From: Paenibacillus piri
GTDB taxonomy: Bacteria; Bacillota; Bacilli; Paenibacillales; NBRC-103111
Length of the DNA stretch: 64,000 bases
Direction of reading: 5' to 3'
Assembly: GCF_004354045.1 (NCBI RefSeq)
Contig: NZ_SMRT01000022.1
Span: forward strand, 31,764-95,763
This document shows positions 1-8,849 of this stretch, piece after piece; position 1 is the first letter of the stretch, and each line of letters opens with the position of its first letter. A program made the position numbers and the translations under genes. Under the pieces are notes generated by a model. It saw nothing but the letters and a program-made list of their open reading frames with translations, did not search any database and was not told the DNA's origin.

Positions 1-2061
1 CGAAGTGGCCTGCTTGGTATAGGCGTTTTTGATGTTCTGCGCTTCATCGAGACAGATAGAGCTCCATTCGAGCTGGGTCAGCTCCGCTTCGTCCAAATGC
101 GACAGCGTATAAGTCGTCAGCACGAGATCATAGCCTTCGCATGCTTCTTTAAACGCCTCGCCCTTGGCGCGGTTCGGCCCGTAATGCAGATGAACCTTCA
201 GCATCGGCGCAAACCGCTGCAGCTCCTTCTGCCAATTGCCGAGCACGGAGGTCGGGCAAATCAGCAGCGACGGCGCGGATAAGCCGTCGTCCTGTCCGTC
301 CTGCGCGGCCTGTTCGCGCATATAGAGCAGGTATGTGATCATCTGAATCGTTTTGCCGAGACCCATGTCGTCGGCGAGGCAGCCGCCCAAGCTTGCGCTG
401 CGCAAAAACAGCAGCCAGGAAATGCCCTCCAGCTGGTAGGGGCGCAGCGTCCCATGAAACGAGACCGGCGGCTCGATCAGCGGCGGCCGCTGGACATGAT
501 TGAGCAGTGCGACCATTTCCTGCAGATGCTCGTTGAGCTCAACTTCCATTTGCAGCGAACGCTCGAAGCCGTATTCTTCCTCGCCCTCCTGAGAGCCGAG
601 CAAGTGCAGCTCCAGAACGTCGCGGAACGAAAGTCCCTGCTTCTTCTGCACCTGTTGCATGACCTGCTCCAGCTGCCTGAGCTGCTCGGGATCGAGCTGA
701 ATCCACTGGCCGCGGATTTGCACAAGCTTGCGCTTCTCTTCGAGCAGCGTACGAAATTCGTCTTCGGTCAGCTCGATATCGCCGAGCGCGATTTTCCAAT
801 CGAACTGCATCAGCTGCTGCAGGCCGAACATCGCCTGTGGTCCGGAGCCGACCGACGATTTGATCTTCGCCTTGAGCCGTGGCCGCCAGCGGCGAATCCG
901 CTCCCACCAGGCGGGCAGGAAGACGGAATAGCCCGCCTCCATCAGGCGCAGGCTGCCCTGCGTAAGCAGCTGCCAAGCCTCCTCCTGCGACAGCTCGGAG
1001 CGCAGGACGGGACTGTCCTCGCTCTGCTGGAGCGAGGGCTGAATGCGCCGCCACTTGGCGAGGTCCTTCGCCGCGCGGTGCAGATGCGGCTGCCACGCCG
1101 CGGGCAGCGCCGCCAGCGCCTGCGGCAGCGCGCCGGCGTCCGCCGCGCCCGCCTCGGCGGCGCCGGGCGCCAGGGCATCGCGTTCCGGCGCGATGCCGGT
1201 CCCGCCGACGGCTGCAGCGTCGGCATCAACGGGCGGCGCAGCCGCAGCGGCCCCGGCTGCGCTATGCGCCTCTTCCGCGTCGGCCTGCGGCAGCGCCGTC
1301 TCCTGCGGTGCGGCGACGAGCCGCGCGGCCTGCTCCAGCGCTTCCGCGTCGACCTCGCGCAGCACGTCCTTGTCTGCGCGGTCCTGCAGGATCACGCGCA
1401 GCGGCCAGCCGCCGCGGCTGTGCGTCGGCTCGATCAGCTGCAGGCACGTCCTGAACGGCGTGCCGTCCGTCTGCCAGCCGATGGACACGAGCCAATCCTC
1501 CTCGTCCATCCACAGGTCGGCCGGCAGCTTCCCGCGCTGCAGCAGCGGATATGTCTGCTCCAGCCTGCGAATGCTATCGCGCAGCGTGCCGTCCTCCTCG
1601 CTCCACTCGGGGATGAGCCGGTCCATCCACTGCTGCGCCAGCGGCGACAAGCCTTCCGCCGTCACGCTGTCCGGCAGCTCCAGCTTCCAGCCGAGCTCGC
1701 CCGCCTTCCACTTCGTGAAATCGGGCATGCAGCGGCCTTGTACCAGCGCCTCCTTGATATGAGGCGCCAGGCGTATCAGCTCCCGCAGCTCGCCGCTCCA
1801 GTCCAGCTTCACGTGCTGGACGGCGTCCGGGCTGCAGAAATAGTCCAGCGCCTCCAAAGCGGGCAGCTGCAGCCCCTCGACGTTCATCGACTCGACGACC
1901 TCGATGAACGTGCCGTAAAACGACGGCTGATGCCAGGCGAACAGCAGGTGCTTCAAGTCGTGCGCATCGCTGATGCCGCCGTTATACCGCGCGCCCCAAA
2001 TGAAAAAGCAGCCGGGAGCGACCCATCGGGTATGAACGGTAATTGCAGTCGTGTCGATCAT
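1..2061 (-). CDS. ywqA: SNF2-family DEAD/DEAH-like helicase, YwqA type (3' end outside window)
   Basis: Partial gene: 687 codons are open from the ATG at 2061 to the window edge without a stop. A long N-terminal region (about residues 1-480) typical of SNF2-associated helicases precedes the ATPase core. Walker A motif DDMGLGKT lies near residue 565 and the Walker B equivalent LDEAQNIKN near 670, which is the SNF2 form of DEAD. The remaining helicase lobe lies outside the window. The family uses ATP to move along or remodel DNA. Its start overlaps the stop of the upstream SWIM gene in an ATGA, so the two are translationally coupled, as in Bacillus ywqA-ywqB. An Ala/Pro-rich linker (roughly residues 250-310) looks unstructured. 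Family assignment is firm; the cellular role is not known. Confidence 0.93.
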   Translation of the reverse strand, partial: MIDTTAITVHTRWVAPGCFFIWGARYNGGISDAHDLKHLLFAWHQPSFYGTFIEVVESMNVEGLQLPALEALDYFCSPDAVQHVKLDWSGELRELIRLAPHIKEALVQGRCMPDFTKWKAGELGWKLELPDSVTAEGLSPLAQQWMDRLIPEWSEEDGTLRDSIRRLEQTYPLLQRGKLPADLWMDEEDWLVSIGWQTDGTPFRTCLQLIEPTHSRGGWPLRVILQDRADKDVLREVDAEALEQAARLVAAPQETALPQADAEEAHSAAGAAAAAPPVDADAAAVGGTGIAPERDALAPGAAEAGAADAGALPQALAALPAAWQPHLHRAAKDLAKWRRIQPSLQQSEDSPVLRSELSQEEAWQLLTQGSLRLMEAGYSVFLPAWWERIRRWRPRLKAKIKSSVGSGPQAMFGLQQLMQFDWKIALGDIELTEDEFRTLLEEKRKLVQIRGQWIQLDPEQLRQLEQVMQQVQKKQGLSFRDVLELHLLGSQEGEEEYGFERSLQMEVELNEHLQEMVALLNHVQRPPLIEPPVSFHGTLRPYQLEGISWLLFLRSASLGGCLADDMGLGKTIQMITYLLYMREQAAQDGQDDGLSAPSLLICPTSVLGNWQKELQRFAPMLKVHLHYGPNRAKGEAFKEACEGYDLVLTTYTLSHLDEAELTQLEWSSICLDEAQNIKNAYTKQATS

Positions 2062-3671
2062 GGAATCCATTTCCCTTTCCGGAGCTCTTCTTGCAGCGCG
2101 CGCAAGCGGGAATACCGGTTAGCCAGGCGGTAAATGTACGCCTCCCAGCTATTCGGCTTCCCCAGCTTTTTATAGTAGGCCTGCAGCTTCTTCAACAGCC
2201 TGACAGCCATTTTGTACGAGTTGCGGTTTTTCTCGGCAATGCAGCGCTCGACCGCTTGGTGATACAGCGGCAGCAGCAGGGAGGGGTCATGCGCCTCCAC
2301 GGCTTTCAAATCCATCGTATATAAATTAAGCGGCGACACCCGGTTTGCCAGCTGCAGATCGACCCAGGCCTTGAACCGGTTCGCCTTCAATAAATAAGCG
2401 GTATAAAAAAAGTACGTTCGCGGAAGCAGGGCGATCATAACATCGACCCATTCGCCATCGTCGGGCTGACGGTTGACCGCCTCCATCCAATAGGTGCAAA
2501 ACATGCGCAGCTCCTCCTGCTGAGCTCGCTGTACGGACGGAAGCAGCCAGCGCAGCCATGCCAGCATGCGGTCCCATTGCTGCTCGTCGTAAAAGCGGTG
2601 CAAATAAATGAAGAAATCGCGCGCTTCCCGTTTGTTAAGCTGCTCCAGTACTATGCGTGCCCGATCGTCCCGGCCGTCCATAATATCAAAATGCGCGAGC
2701 GCTATCACCACTGCGTCCCGTCTTCGCGGCATTACGTTCGATTTGGACAAAATAAACGCAAGCTGCTTGCGTTCGCGTTCCAGCCGTTCCGTGCGGGATT
2801 CGAGCCGCCACCAGACGATCCGGTAAACGAGCAACCAGTCCATCGGCGAGTCTTTGCCGGCCAGCGCCCCTTCTCCGATGAACGCCAGCGTATCGTCGAC
2901 TGCGGCTGCATGCAGCTGCTGAATCGCCTCGAAATCGATGGCGGGGAGGCTGGTCTGCAGCTGCTCGATACACTGCTTGGCGACCGTCTTGCTGCCGGTT
3001 TCGATGTAATAGGACAAGTAGGACGTCTTCGTATCGCTGTAAAACTGCTCGACCTTCCGCATGATGAACAGCAGCACGTGAAGCCCGTACAGACTGCGCA
3101 GCGGTTCTTCCCAGTCCGCGGCGATCGGCGTCAGCGAATCTTTGGCCGCATTGTAAAACAGCTCGATCGAATGCTGCTGCGACAGCGAATAACCGTAAAA
3201 CTGCTGGTCAAAATAGCGCTGCCAAGTCGAAGGCGCCTGATCCGCCTGCGGCGCTTCGAGCCGTTCCGTTTTTTTCACGGATTTGGCGTCGGTCGCAGCG
3301 GTCCGGTTTTGCTGCTGGCGGCTTTTTACCATAATGGCCTGCTTCAACTGCTGCAGCAGCAGTTCCGGGCGTGCAAACGATGCATACAATGTGAAAATAA
3401 CGGCAGCCATATGCTCGCAGTAGGTTTGCTGTCCGCAGCTGCATTCGCTTTTGGCGAACTGCTCCATATCCAGGCTGACGTCATAGATCTCCTCGCCGCT
3501 CACGTAAGCGTGAATTTCCACTCCATGGCGCAGCTCGATCTCATTCACACAGCTTTTATGATGATACTCCCAACCGCGCTCCAGATCCGGCAGTTCAAAG
3601 TCGTGCTGCATCCGCTCAATTAAATAATTTATTCGGTTTTTCGGGATTTGCAGCTTCAGCATGAGAAACAT
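2058..3671 (-). CDS. ywqB: SWIM zinc-finger protein, YwqB type
   Basis: A 537-residue protein with a SWIM zinc-binding signature CxC-x5-CxH at C77, C79, C85 and H87, close to the N-terminus. SWIM domains are thought to bind DNA or protein partners. The rest is helical, with no catalytic motif I recognise. The gene is immediately upstream of, and overlaps by four bases, the SNF2 helicase gene, an arrangement known in Bacillus (ywqB-ywqA). This suggests the two act as a complex on DNA, which is an inference. A GGAGG sits just before the ATG at 3671; an in-frame ATG at 3662 is an alternative start with wider spacing. Confidence 0.9.
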   Translation of the reverse strand: MFLMLKLQIPKNRINYLIERMQHDFELPDLERGWEYHHKSCVNEIELRHGVEIHAYVSGEEIYDVSLDMEQFAKSECSCGQQTYCEHMAAVIFTLYASFARPELLLQQLKQAIMVKSRQQQNRTAATDAKSVKKTERLEAPQADQAPSTWQRYFDQQFYGYSLSQQHSIELFYNAAKDSLTPIAADWEEPLRSLYGLHVLLFIMRKVEQFYSDTKTSYLSYYIETGSKTVAKQCIEQLQTSLPAIDFEAIQQLHAAAVDDTLAFIGEGALAGKDSPMDWLLVYRIVWWRLESRTERLERERKQLAFILSKSNVMPRRRDAVVIALAHFDIMDGRDDRARIVLEQLNKREARDFFIYLHRFYDEQQWDRMLAWLRWLLPSVQRAQQEELRMFCTYWMEAVNRQPDDGEWVDVMIALLPRTYFFYTAYLLKANRFKAWVDLQLANRVSPLNLYTMDLKAVEAHDPSLLLPLYHQAVERCIAEKNRNSYKMAVRLLKKLQAYYKKLGKPNSWEAYIYRLANRYSRLRALQEELRKGKWIP

Positions 3672-3814
3672 TCCGCCTCCGAACTCGTTGTCTATCCTTA
3701 TAGTGTAACAGATTTTGGATTTAAATGCTTCCTTCGCGCGGTTGCATGGAACTGTTTTTTCGGGTTAAAATGCTTAATAAGCGTTTCCAAACGATTTCCA
3801 TTTTGGAAGGACTG

Positions 3815-4114
3815 ATGGTAATGGGAGTTAAATTCGGTCGGGAATATCCTGACATTATTAACGATTTCACGGATGCTTTGCACAGTATTGACGAATGCTA
3901 CTCTTTTTTGGAGATGACCCCGGAGGAATGGAACGGGCTGGGACGCGAGGAGCAGCAGGAGTGTATTAAAACGTTGGCGGACGATTTGTTTTACGGGCTG
4001 GGCAGCGATCCGAAAATGTTGGTCGGCACCTGTACGATCAGTCATGATAAGGATAAGCACGTCATTGTGATTTACCATAAGGAAAAGCTGATCAGCGTTA
4101 TTTATTTGGTATGA
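3815..4114 (+). CDS. Conserved hypothetical protein, about 97-99 aa
   Basis: I do not recognise a named family. The start is placed at the ATG at 3815 (or 3821, MGVKFG...) because AAGGA lies 3 or 9 bases upstream. The frame stays open further upstream but with no ribosome site. The product is acidic and soluble, with no signal peptide, and ends in a short strand-rich stretch (HVIVIYHKEKLISVIYLV). It overlaps the next gene by ATGA, so it is probably co-translated with the pterin dehydratase. It is divergent from ywqB, sharing the 3672-3814 promoter region. Confidence 0.7.
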   Translation: MVMGVKFGREYPDIINDFTDALHSIDECYSFLEMTPEEWNGLGREEQQECIKTLADDLFYGLGSDPKMLVGTCTISHDKDKHVIVIYHKEKLISVIYLV

Positions 4115-4416
4115 GCGCGATGAAAGGGAAGCTGACGGAAGAGGAGATCGTATCGGGGCTGGAGAAGCTGCAGGGCTGGAGCCGGGAAGCGGACGGTAAA
4201 TGGATCGTCAAAAAATACCGGTTCTCCGATTATTTGGCAGGTATCGCATTCGTGGAACGCGCGGCGCGAATCGCCGAGCTCGAGTTGAATCATCACCCGA
4301 TGATCAGCATCGATTATAAGCTGGTGACGCTGCGGCTTACCTCATGGCATGCCGGCGGATTGACCGCGCTTGATTTTGAAGCGGCGGCCCGTTTCGATGA
4401 AGTATGGAACGGCTAG
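4111..4416 (+). CDS. 4a-hydroxytetrahydrobiopterin dehydratase (pterin carbinolamine dehydratase)
   Basis: A 101-residue protein of standard family length. It dehydrates 4a-hydroxytetrahydropterin so that the pterin cofactor can be recycled. The signature ELNHHPMISIDY puts the two catalytic histidines at 61-62, followed by the third His in TSWHAGGLT (about residue 80) and an Asp in LTALDF. The start ATG overlaps the stop of the preceding small gene; a second ATG at 4120 is possible. No aromatic amino acid hydroxylase is visible nearby, so the physiological substrate here is unknown; many bacteria carry this protein without a known hydroxylase. Confidence 0.93.
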   Translation: MSAMKGKLTEEEIVSGLEKLQGWSREADGKWIVKKYRFSDYLAGIAFVERAARIAELELNHHPMISIDYKLVTLRLTSWHAGGLTALDFEAAARFDEVWNG

Positions 4417-4634
4417 CGGGAAAAAGCAGGGCATCCTTTTTCATGTAAGCTGCCGCTTGCGGAACGCTTGGACGGTCAGGGATGCTGGCACAGGGGCAGG
4501 CCAATCCTCCTGCCTCTTATCGATTCGGCTGGCCGTTCGTTGGATTTAATGCTGCGGGATGAAGGATTATGAGCTGCGTAAATCGCTCGGACGGCAGCGC
4601 TCATTCACATATGCTTGTCCGTCACGGCAAACGC

Positions 4635-5132
4635 TTACCTGGCTGCATATTTCGGACGCCATACCATGCAGTAAAATAAATTCCGGCCGGTCGGTGTCAT
4701 CCGGTCGTACGTGTCGGTATGCACGAACCCCGCTTTCCGATAAACGCGGAAGGCGCGAATATTCCAGCTGAGCACCTCCAGATCGATTTCGTTGGCAGGT
4801 GCTTTTTGTTTGGCTTCGGCTGCTATTGCGCGTACAAATTCAACTCCGAGCCCTTGCCCGCACAAGTCCGGGCGCATGCCCAAGCCAAGCCGTGTCACAC
4901 CCTGCATCGGAAAAAACTGGGCGAACCCCAATAGAAATCCTTGCTCGTCCACAACTGCGCGGTACTGTTTCTCCCTCAGCTCAGGGTCGGCAAATTCCTC
5001 CTGCTCGGACAACATCGTCTCCCATGGACGCCAATTGTAAACGTCGTAAGGGGGCGGGTAGGACCAGGTGCAAATGTCGCGGCAGTGGTCTTCGATTAAA
5101 GGGACGATCCTCAAAGATGTCGCGTTCAGCAT
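4635..5132 (-). CDS. GNAT family N-acetyltransferase
   Basis: A 165-residue protein with the GNAT acetyl-CoA loop GQGLGVEFVRAI (R/Q-x-x-G-x-G/A type), followed by LEVLSWNIRAFRVYRKAGF, the usual beta4-alpha4 to beta5 segment. It transfers an acetyl group from acetyl-CoA to an amine; the substrate cannot be told. The start is set at 5132 (MLNATSLRIV), with AAGGGAG ten bases upstream. A longer open frame to 5393 would overlap the divergent sulfurtransferase gene and is unlikely to be translated. Confidence 0.88.
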   Translation of the reverse strand: MLNATSLRIVPLIEDHCRDICTWSYPPPYDVYNWRPWETMLSEQEEFADPELREKQYRAVVDEQGFLLGFAQFFPMQGVTRLGLGMRPDLCGQGLGVEFVRAIAAEAKQKAPANEIDLEVLSWNIRAFRVYRKAGFVHTDTYDRMTPTGRNLFYCMVWRPKYAAR

Positions 5133-5312
5133 TGTCAAACAACTCCCTTGTCGCATGCACGGTTTGTTCAGCTCATTTTCACCCTCATTGTACCTGCATG
5201 GAATGATTTTGTCGATTCGTTTTCCCATTTGAACGTTTTTATCATTTTGCCAGGCGGACATTCCGTTGTATACTAAGTACATATACCTACCATAGAGAAG
5301 GAAGTGAAATTC

Positions 5313-6152
5313 ATGCGGCATATTGTAAGTCAAAGCTGGCTGTTCGAGCACGGAACGGACGAAGATGTCGTCATAGCGGACTGCCGTTTTCAATTAGGAA
5401 ACCCGGCCGCAGGCCAGGAGGCCTATGCTGTCGATCATATTCCGGGCGCCGTTTATTTCGATTTGGAACGCGATCTGTCCGGACCCAAGAGCGAGCACGG
5501 AGGCCGGCATCCGCTGCCGGATTGGAATGATTTCGTGATCAAGCTCGGCGAGGCAGGCATTCATAACGAAACGACTGTAATCGCTTACGACGATCAAGGC
5601 GGCGCGATGGCATCGCGATTGTGGTGGATGCTGTATTATCTCGGCCACAAGCGGGTTTTTGTATTGGACGGAGGCTACGCCCGGTGGAAGGAGTCCGGCT
5701 ATCCGGTAAGCGACGGGCCGGCGAACGAGCACCCGACCTTGTTCGAGCCGAAGCCGCTGGAGCATATCGTGGTCGGTATGGAGGATGTCAAAAGCCGAAT
5801 CGGTCGCCCGGGCACCGTCCTGATCGATTCGCGCGAGGAGCGCCGTTATATGGGGCTGGAAGAAGCGATTGATCCGATAGCAGGTCATATTCCGGGCGCG
5901 AAGTCGTATTTCTGGAAGGGCGGCCTGGATGAGCAGGGCAACAACTGGAAAAACGAGGCGGAACTGCGAGAGCGATTCGCGGAACTGCGGGATGCCGATG
6001 AAATTATTGTGTACTGCGGTTCCGGCGTGACCGCCTGCCCGAACGTGCTTGCGCTGCAGGAAGCGGGCTTCCCGAATGTGAAGCTGTACTCCGGCAGCTG
6101 GAGCGATTGGGTTTCGTATAAGGACAATCCGGTCGCGACGGGTCGGGAGTAA
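5313..6152 (+). CDS. Sulfurtransferase, tandem rhodanese domains (thiosulfate/3-mercaptopyruvate type)
   Basis: A 279-residue two-domain rhodanese. The N-terminal inactive domain contains DCRFQLGNPAAGQ and HIPGAVYFDLERDLSG. The C-terminal domain carries the active-site loop CGSGVTA with the persulfide-forming Cys235. This loop form fits 3-mercaptopyruvate or thiosulfate sulfurtransferases. The start is the ATG at 5313, with AGAAGGAAG about eight bases upstream, rather than the in-frame GTG at 5304. The last 17 codons and stop lie inside a 65-bp sequence that is exactly repeated at 10656-10720. The 3' end of this gene is therefore the integration site of the adjacent island; the reading frame remains complete. 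Confidence 0.93.
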   Translation: MRHIVSQSWLFEHGTDEDVVIADCRFQLGNPAAGQEAYAVDHIPGAVYFDLERDLSGPKSEHGGRHPLPDWNDFVIKLGEAGIHNETTVIAYDDQGGAMASRLWWMLYYLGHKRVFVLDGGYARWKESGYPVSDGPANEHPTLFEPKPLEHIVVGMEDVKSRIGRPGTVLIDSREERRYMGLEEAIDPIAGHIPGAKSYFWKGGLDEQGNNWKNEAELRERFAELRDADEIIVYCGSGVTACPNVLALQEAGFPNVKLYSGSWSDWVSYKDNPVATGRE

Positions 6153-6160
6153 GGGCTGAG
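6096..6160 (+). repeat. Direct repeat, left copy (putative attL) in the 3' end of the sulfurtransferase gene
   Basis: These 65 bases are identical to 10656-10720. They encode the last 17 codons and stop of the sulfurtransferase plus a few bases beyond. Similarity continues, with differences, for about 100 more bases on the right of both copies. This is the pattern left by site-specific integration into the 3' end of a gene. Confidence 0.85.
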
Positions 6161-6215
6161 GCCGCGTGGGGCGCGGGTTTGGGGGTTGTGACAGGTTGGG
6201 AGCAAGTGACCTGTT

Positions 6216-6253
6216 GCGGCCCTCTTTGGGTTTTCCGTTCAACAGCTTGCAAA
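6216..6253 (+). repeat. 38-bp dispersed repeat, copy A
   Basis: The 38-base unit begins GCGGCCCT and ends TTCAACAGCTTGCAAA. It is closely related to copies at 10778-10815 and 11251-11288. Copies A and B lie the same distance to the right of the two 65-bp att repeats, so the att duplication extends, in diverged form, over this unit. Confidence 0.75.
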
Positions 6254-6434
6254 CAAGAAATTGAAGAAAGCAGTTGCAAGCGGCCCGGAACCAACCATAG
6301 CCCAGCAGTCGGGTCAAGTTGCCCAACAGTCGAACACCCGCCAGCATAGAGTACAGGAACAGCCAGAGCAAGCATAGATTCAGCCAGAGCATGGGGACTC
6401 GCTTGGCTTCTCTTGCTTGCTCTTGAGTTATTAT

Positions 6435-7458
6435 TCAGCCACTCCCCCTGCAAGGCAGCGCTTTTGTTGCTGTTTTGAGGTTAATAGTGGGCAAGGTGGA
6501 CGAGGTTCTGGCAAGGTATGGGCAAGGTAAACCTGAGCCGTAGGGAGCGGCGGCGATAATAATGGGCAAGATGGGCAAGGTCAGACGACTATACCTTTGG
6601 GTTTGGTTGCAGGGGTCGGCATTTTGTTCCTCTTGGGGTATATTTAGATACTTGTCCATCTTGTCCATAGGAAGCAGAGCCGTCCAGAACGGTCGGGAGC
6701 ATACTTGTCCACCCCCTTGCCCATACCTTGCCCATCCCCTCCGGCCGGCGAATTGCTTTCGGTTCTCTTTGACCAGCGCGGCAAGAAGTTCCGCTGTACG
6801 TTTGGTTATAGGGACAACCCGCGAGCTACCTTTCTTGGCAACGCTGGCGCGAACGGTGATCGTTTTGCCGGTCAGGTTCAAGTCGTCCACGGTCAGGTTC
6901 AGCGCTTCATTGATCCGAAGTCCGGTGTCGAAAAGCATGGTGAGCAACACATAATCACGGAAGCCTGTGTACTCTCGTTGATTCGGTGCAGCAAGCAGTT
7001 GCAGCACTTGTTCATTCTCGAAAGCGCCGATGGTGTCCTCTGCAACCTTTTGCAGCTTGATGCGGGACGCAAGGTCGGTTTGCAGGTAGCCTTCGTCGTG
7101 GAGGAACCGAAGGAAGCACTTGAGCGTCCTGGTACGTATGTTTACGGTCGCAGGAGACAAGCCTTTGGCGATGTTGTAACGTTGGGTGTCCGGTGTACAA
7201 GGTTTGTTCTGTCAGCATGTACCCGACGTACTGGCGAACGTGGTCAGCGGTCAGTTGTTCCAGTTTGAGTGTAGGATACTGTTTGGTCAGCCAGCGTTGC
7301 AGGTAGCGGTAGTGGCTTTTGTGGTCGTTCAGTGTCCGGGGCTTTAATCCTTCTGTTTCCTTGGCTCGAAGGAACAAGCCATAGTAATAATCGAGCGGAT
7401 GATGCAAAGAGACCTCAGCAGAAGTCAAGCGTTCGCGTGTTGCGGTTGTTGTCGGCAT
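6435..7458 (-). pseudogene. Tyrosine recombinase (phage-type integrase), frameshifted and C-terminally truncated
   Basis: The N-terminal SAM-like DNA-binding part starts at the ATG at 7458 (GAGGAG eight bases upstream) and reads to about 7200 (YLQRWLTKQYPTLKLEQLTAD). The catalytic core continues in another frame from about 7195 to 6700 (DTQRYNIAKGLSPATVNIR, then LLTMLFDTGLRINEALNLT). The core keeps the first catalytic Arg (TGLRINEA) and a probable beta-turn Lys (VAKKGSS). The HxxR box and the nucleophilic Tyr are missing: after VKENRKQFAG the frame runs into low-complexity GGGCAAG repeats. One frameshift plus loss of the last third make it inactive. It lies next to the left att-like repeat and probably once drove integration. 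Confidence 0.85.
6484..6734. repeat. Tandem and inverted GGGCAAG-type repeats
   Basis: Several copies of the unit TGGGCAAG(G/A)T occur on the plus strand between 6484 and 6582 (for example 6563-6581). The reverse-complement arrangement CTTGCCCATACCTTGCCCAT lies at 6715-6734, with degenerate forms (CTTGTCCATCTTGTCCATA) between. The two blocks could fold into a long hairpin with a loop of about 130 bases. They replace the sequence that should encode the recombinase C-terminus. Confidence 0.55.
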
Positions 7459-7486
7459 ATGAATCGCTCCTCTCAAAATGGATGCA

Positions 7487-7512
7487 AAAAAGCCGCCAAA
7501 GCTGTGGCGGCA
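7487..7512 (-). terminator. Rho-independent terminator in the leader of the recombinase pseudogene
   Basis: On the minus strand a GCCGCC...GGCGGC hairpin is followed by six T residues, about 30 bases upstream of the recombinase start codon. It would stop leftward transcription before the recombinase. The 7513-7724 stretch to its right shows no gene. Confidence 0.6.
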
Positions 7513-7724
7513 TTAATCCTGGTCATCTATAATAATTATAAAAATTGGAAATCCAAGCGGACAAGGTATCTACATATTACTTAAAGCAAGAACGCTGAAC
7601 TAACGGGCAGCATAACTTGACCACTCGATTTGAAACTATGATACGGTTCACGCCTTAAAAGGCGAAAAGAGCCCTGTTCAACTAGGACTCCGCTTCCCCT
7701 TAAACCATTAAGAAAAACAACCAC

Positions 7725-7756
7725 ATAAAAGAGCGAACACCTTAGGAGTGTCCGCC
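7725..7756 (-). terminator. Terminator of the aldo/keto reductase gene
   Basis: Reading leftward, GCGGACAC pairs with GTGTTCGC across a short loop and is followed by TCTTTT. It lies just beyond the stop codon at 7785. Confidence 0.7.
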
Positions 7757-7784
7757 CGAAGAGCAGTTGTGCATTTATACCAAG

Positions 7785-8756
7785 TTATACCAGTGGATGC
7801 GGTACATAAAGTTCTTCTAAACTCGTGATTTCTTCAGAAGTCAATTTAACCGACAACGCCGAAACCGCATCTTCGAGATGGCTGATCTTGGTCGAACCGA
7901 TAATCGGTGCTGTGACTTCTTCCTTTTGCAACAACCACGCAAGTGCAATCTGTGCGCGTGGAAGGCCTCGGTTAACGGCAACTTCCGCAACTCTTGCCAC
8001 AACTTTGCGATCAGCTTCTTCCGTTCTTGAAAACAACGCCTTTGCTACCTGGTCATTCTCGGATCGCGAGGTCTGCTCATTCCAATCCCGGGTTAACCGG
8101 CCTGCAGCCAAAGGCAGGTAAGGAGTGACGCCAACTCCCTCATCTTTGCAAAGGGGGAGCATTTCTCTTTCTTCTTCCCGATAGAGCAAGTTAAGTCTAT
8201 TTTCCATGGAAACGAACCGTGTCCAGCCATTGCGTTCCGCGACATGCTGAGCTTTCGCAAACTGCCATGCCAGCATGGAGGATGCTCCGATGTATCTGGC
8301 CTTGCCCGCCTTAACTAAATCGTAAAGAGCCTCCATTGTCTCCTCAATTGGCGTTTTTGGATCCCAACGATGGATCTGGTACAAATCGATGTAGTCCGTT
8401 CCAAGCCGTTTTAGACTGTTATCAATTTCGGTCATGATGGCTTTAAGGGAAAGTCCCATAGCATTCGGACCTTTACGCATCGGAACAAATACCTTTGTAG
8501 CAATGACGACTTCGTCACGACGAGCGAATTCCTTTAAGGCACGTCCGAGAATTTCTTCGCTTGTTCCATCGGAATACATATTGGCGGTACTGAAAAAGTT
8601 GATGCCCAATTCCAGTGCTTTTTTAATGATCGGTCTGCTTTGCTCCTCATTTAACGACCACGGGGTATTGCCACGTTCAGGTACTCCGAAGCTCATGGTT
8701 CCAAGGCTTAACTTTGAAACTTCCAATCCGCTGCGTCCAAGTTTTACATATTCCAT
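7785..8756 (-). CDS. Aldo/keto reductase
   Basis: A 323-residue NADPH-dependent oxidoreductase with the (beta/alpha)8 AKR pattern. The catalytic Tyr sits in ANMYSDGTSEEILG, the Lys in VIATKV and the His in LYQIHRWD; the cofactor segment IIGSTKISHL lies near the C-terminus. The start is set at the ATG at 8756 (MEYVKLGRSG). The in-frame GTG at 8768 sits on top of the AAGGAG ribosome site and is unlikely. It is the only intact enzyme in the island. It lies downstream of the SDR pseudogene and may share its promoter, which faces the MarR gene. Substrate unknown; such genes are often induced by electrophilic or aldehyde stress. Confidence 0.9.
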   Translation of the reverse strand: MEYVKLGRSGLEVSKLSLGTMSFGVPERGNTPWSLNEEQSRPIIKKALELGINFFSTANMYSDGTSEEILGRALKEFARRDEVVIATKVFVPMRKGPNAMGLSLKAIMTEIDNSLKRLGTDYIDLYQIHRWDPKTPIEETMEALYDLVKAGKARYIGASSMLAWQFAKAQHVAERNGWTRFVSMENRLNLLYREEEREMLPLCKDEGVGVTPYLPLAAGRLTRDWNEQTSRSENDQVAKALFSRTEEADRKVVARVAEVAVNRGLPRAQIALAWLLQKEEVTAPIIGSTKISHLEDAVSALSVKLTSEEITSLEELYVPHPLV

Positions 8757-8849
8757 ATGATAAGACACACTCCTTAAGTTTATATAGGGAAGGCATCACG
8801 CCTTCAGGTTGTTCACGCATTTTCTGGCGAGCCAGTGCTCGAGATTAAA

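Noticed and set aside
454..2133. Long 559-codon plus-strand frame
   Set aside because: It lies antisense to the SNF2 helicase, whose motifs are clear. High GC keeps stop codons rare in the opposite frame.
2577..3623. 348-codon plus-strand frame
   Set aside because: Antisense shadow of the SWIM protein gene; no family resemblance.
3725..3814. Longer start of the conserved hypothetical gene
   Set aside because: No ribosome site before the early ATG; AAGGA lies before 3815/3821 instead.
5394..6392. 332-codon minus-strand frame over the sulfurtransferase
   Set aside because: Antisense to a well-supported gene; its hydrophobic C-terminal-like start comes from the att repeat region only.
7487..7512. 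Same hairpin as a riboswitch or T-box for the recombinase
   Set aside because: The leader is too short and has no conserved aptamer or T-box sequence; it is a plain terminator.
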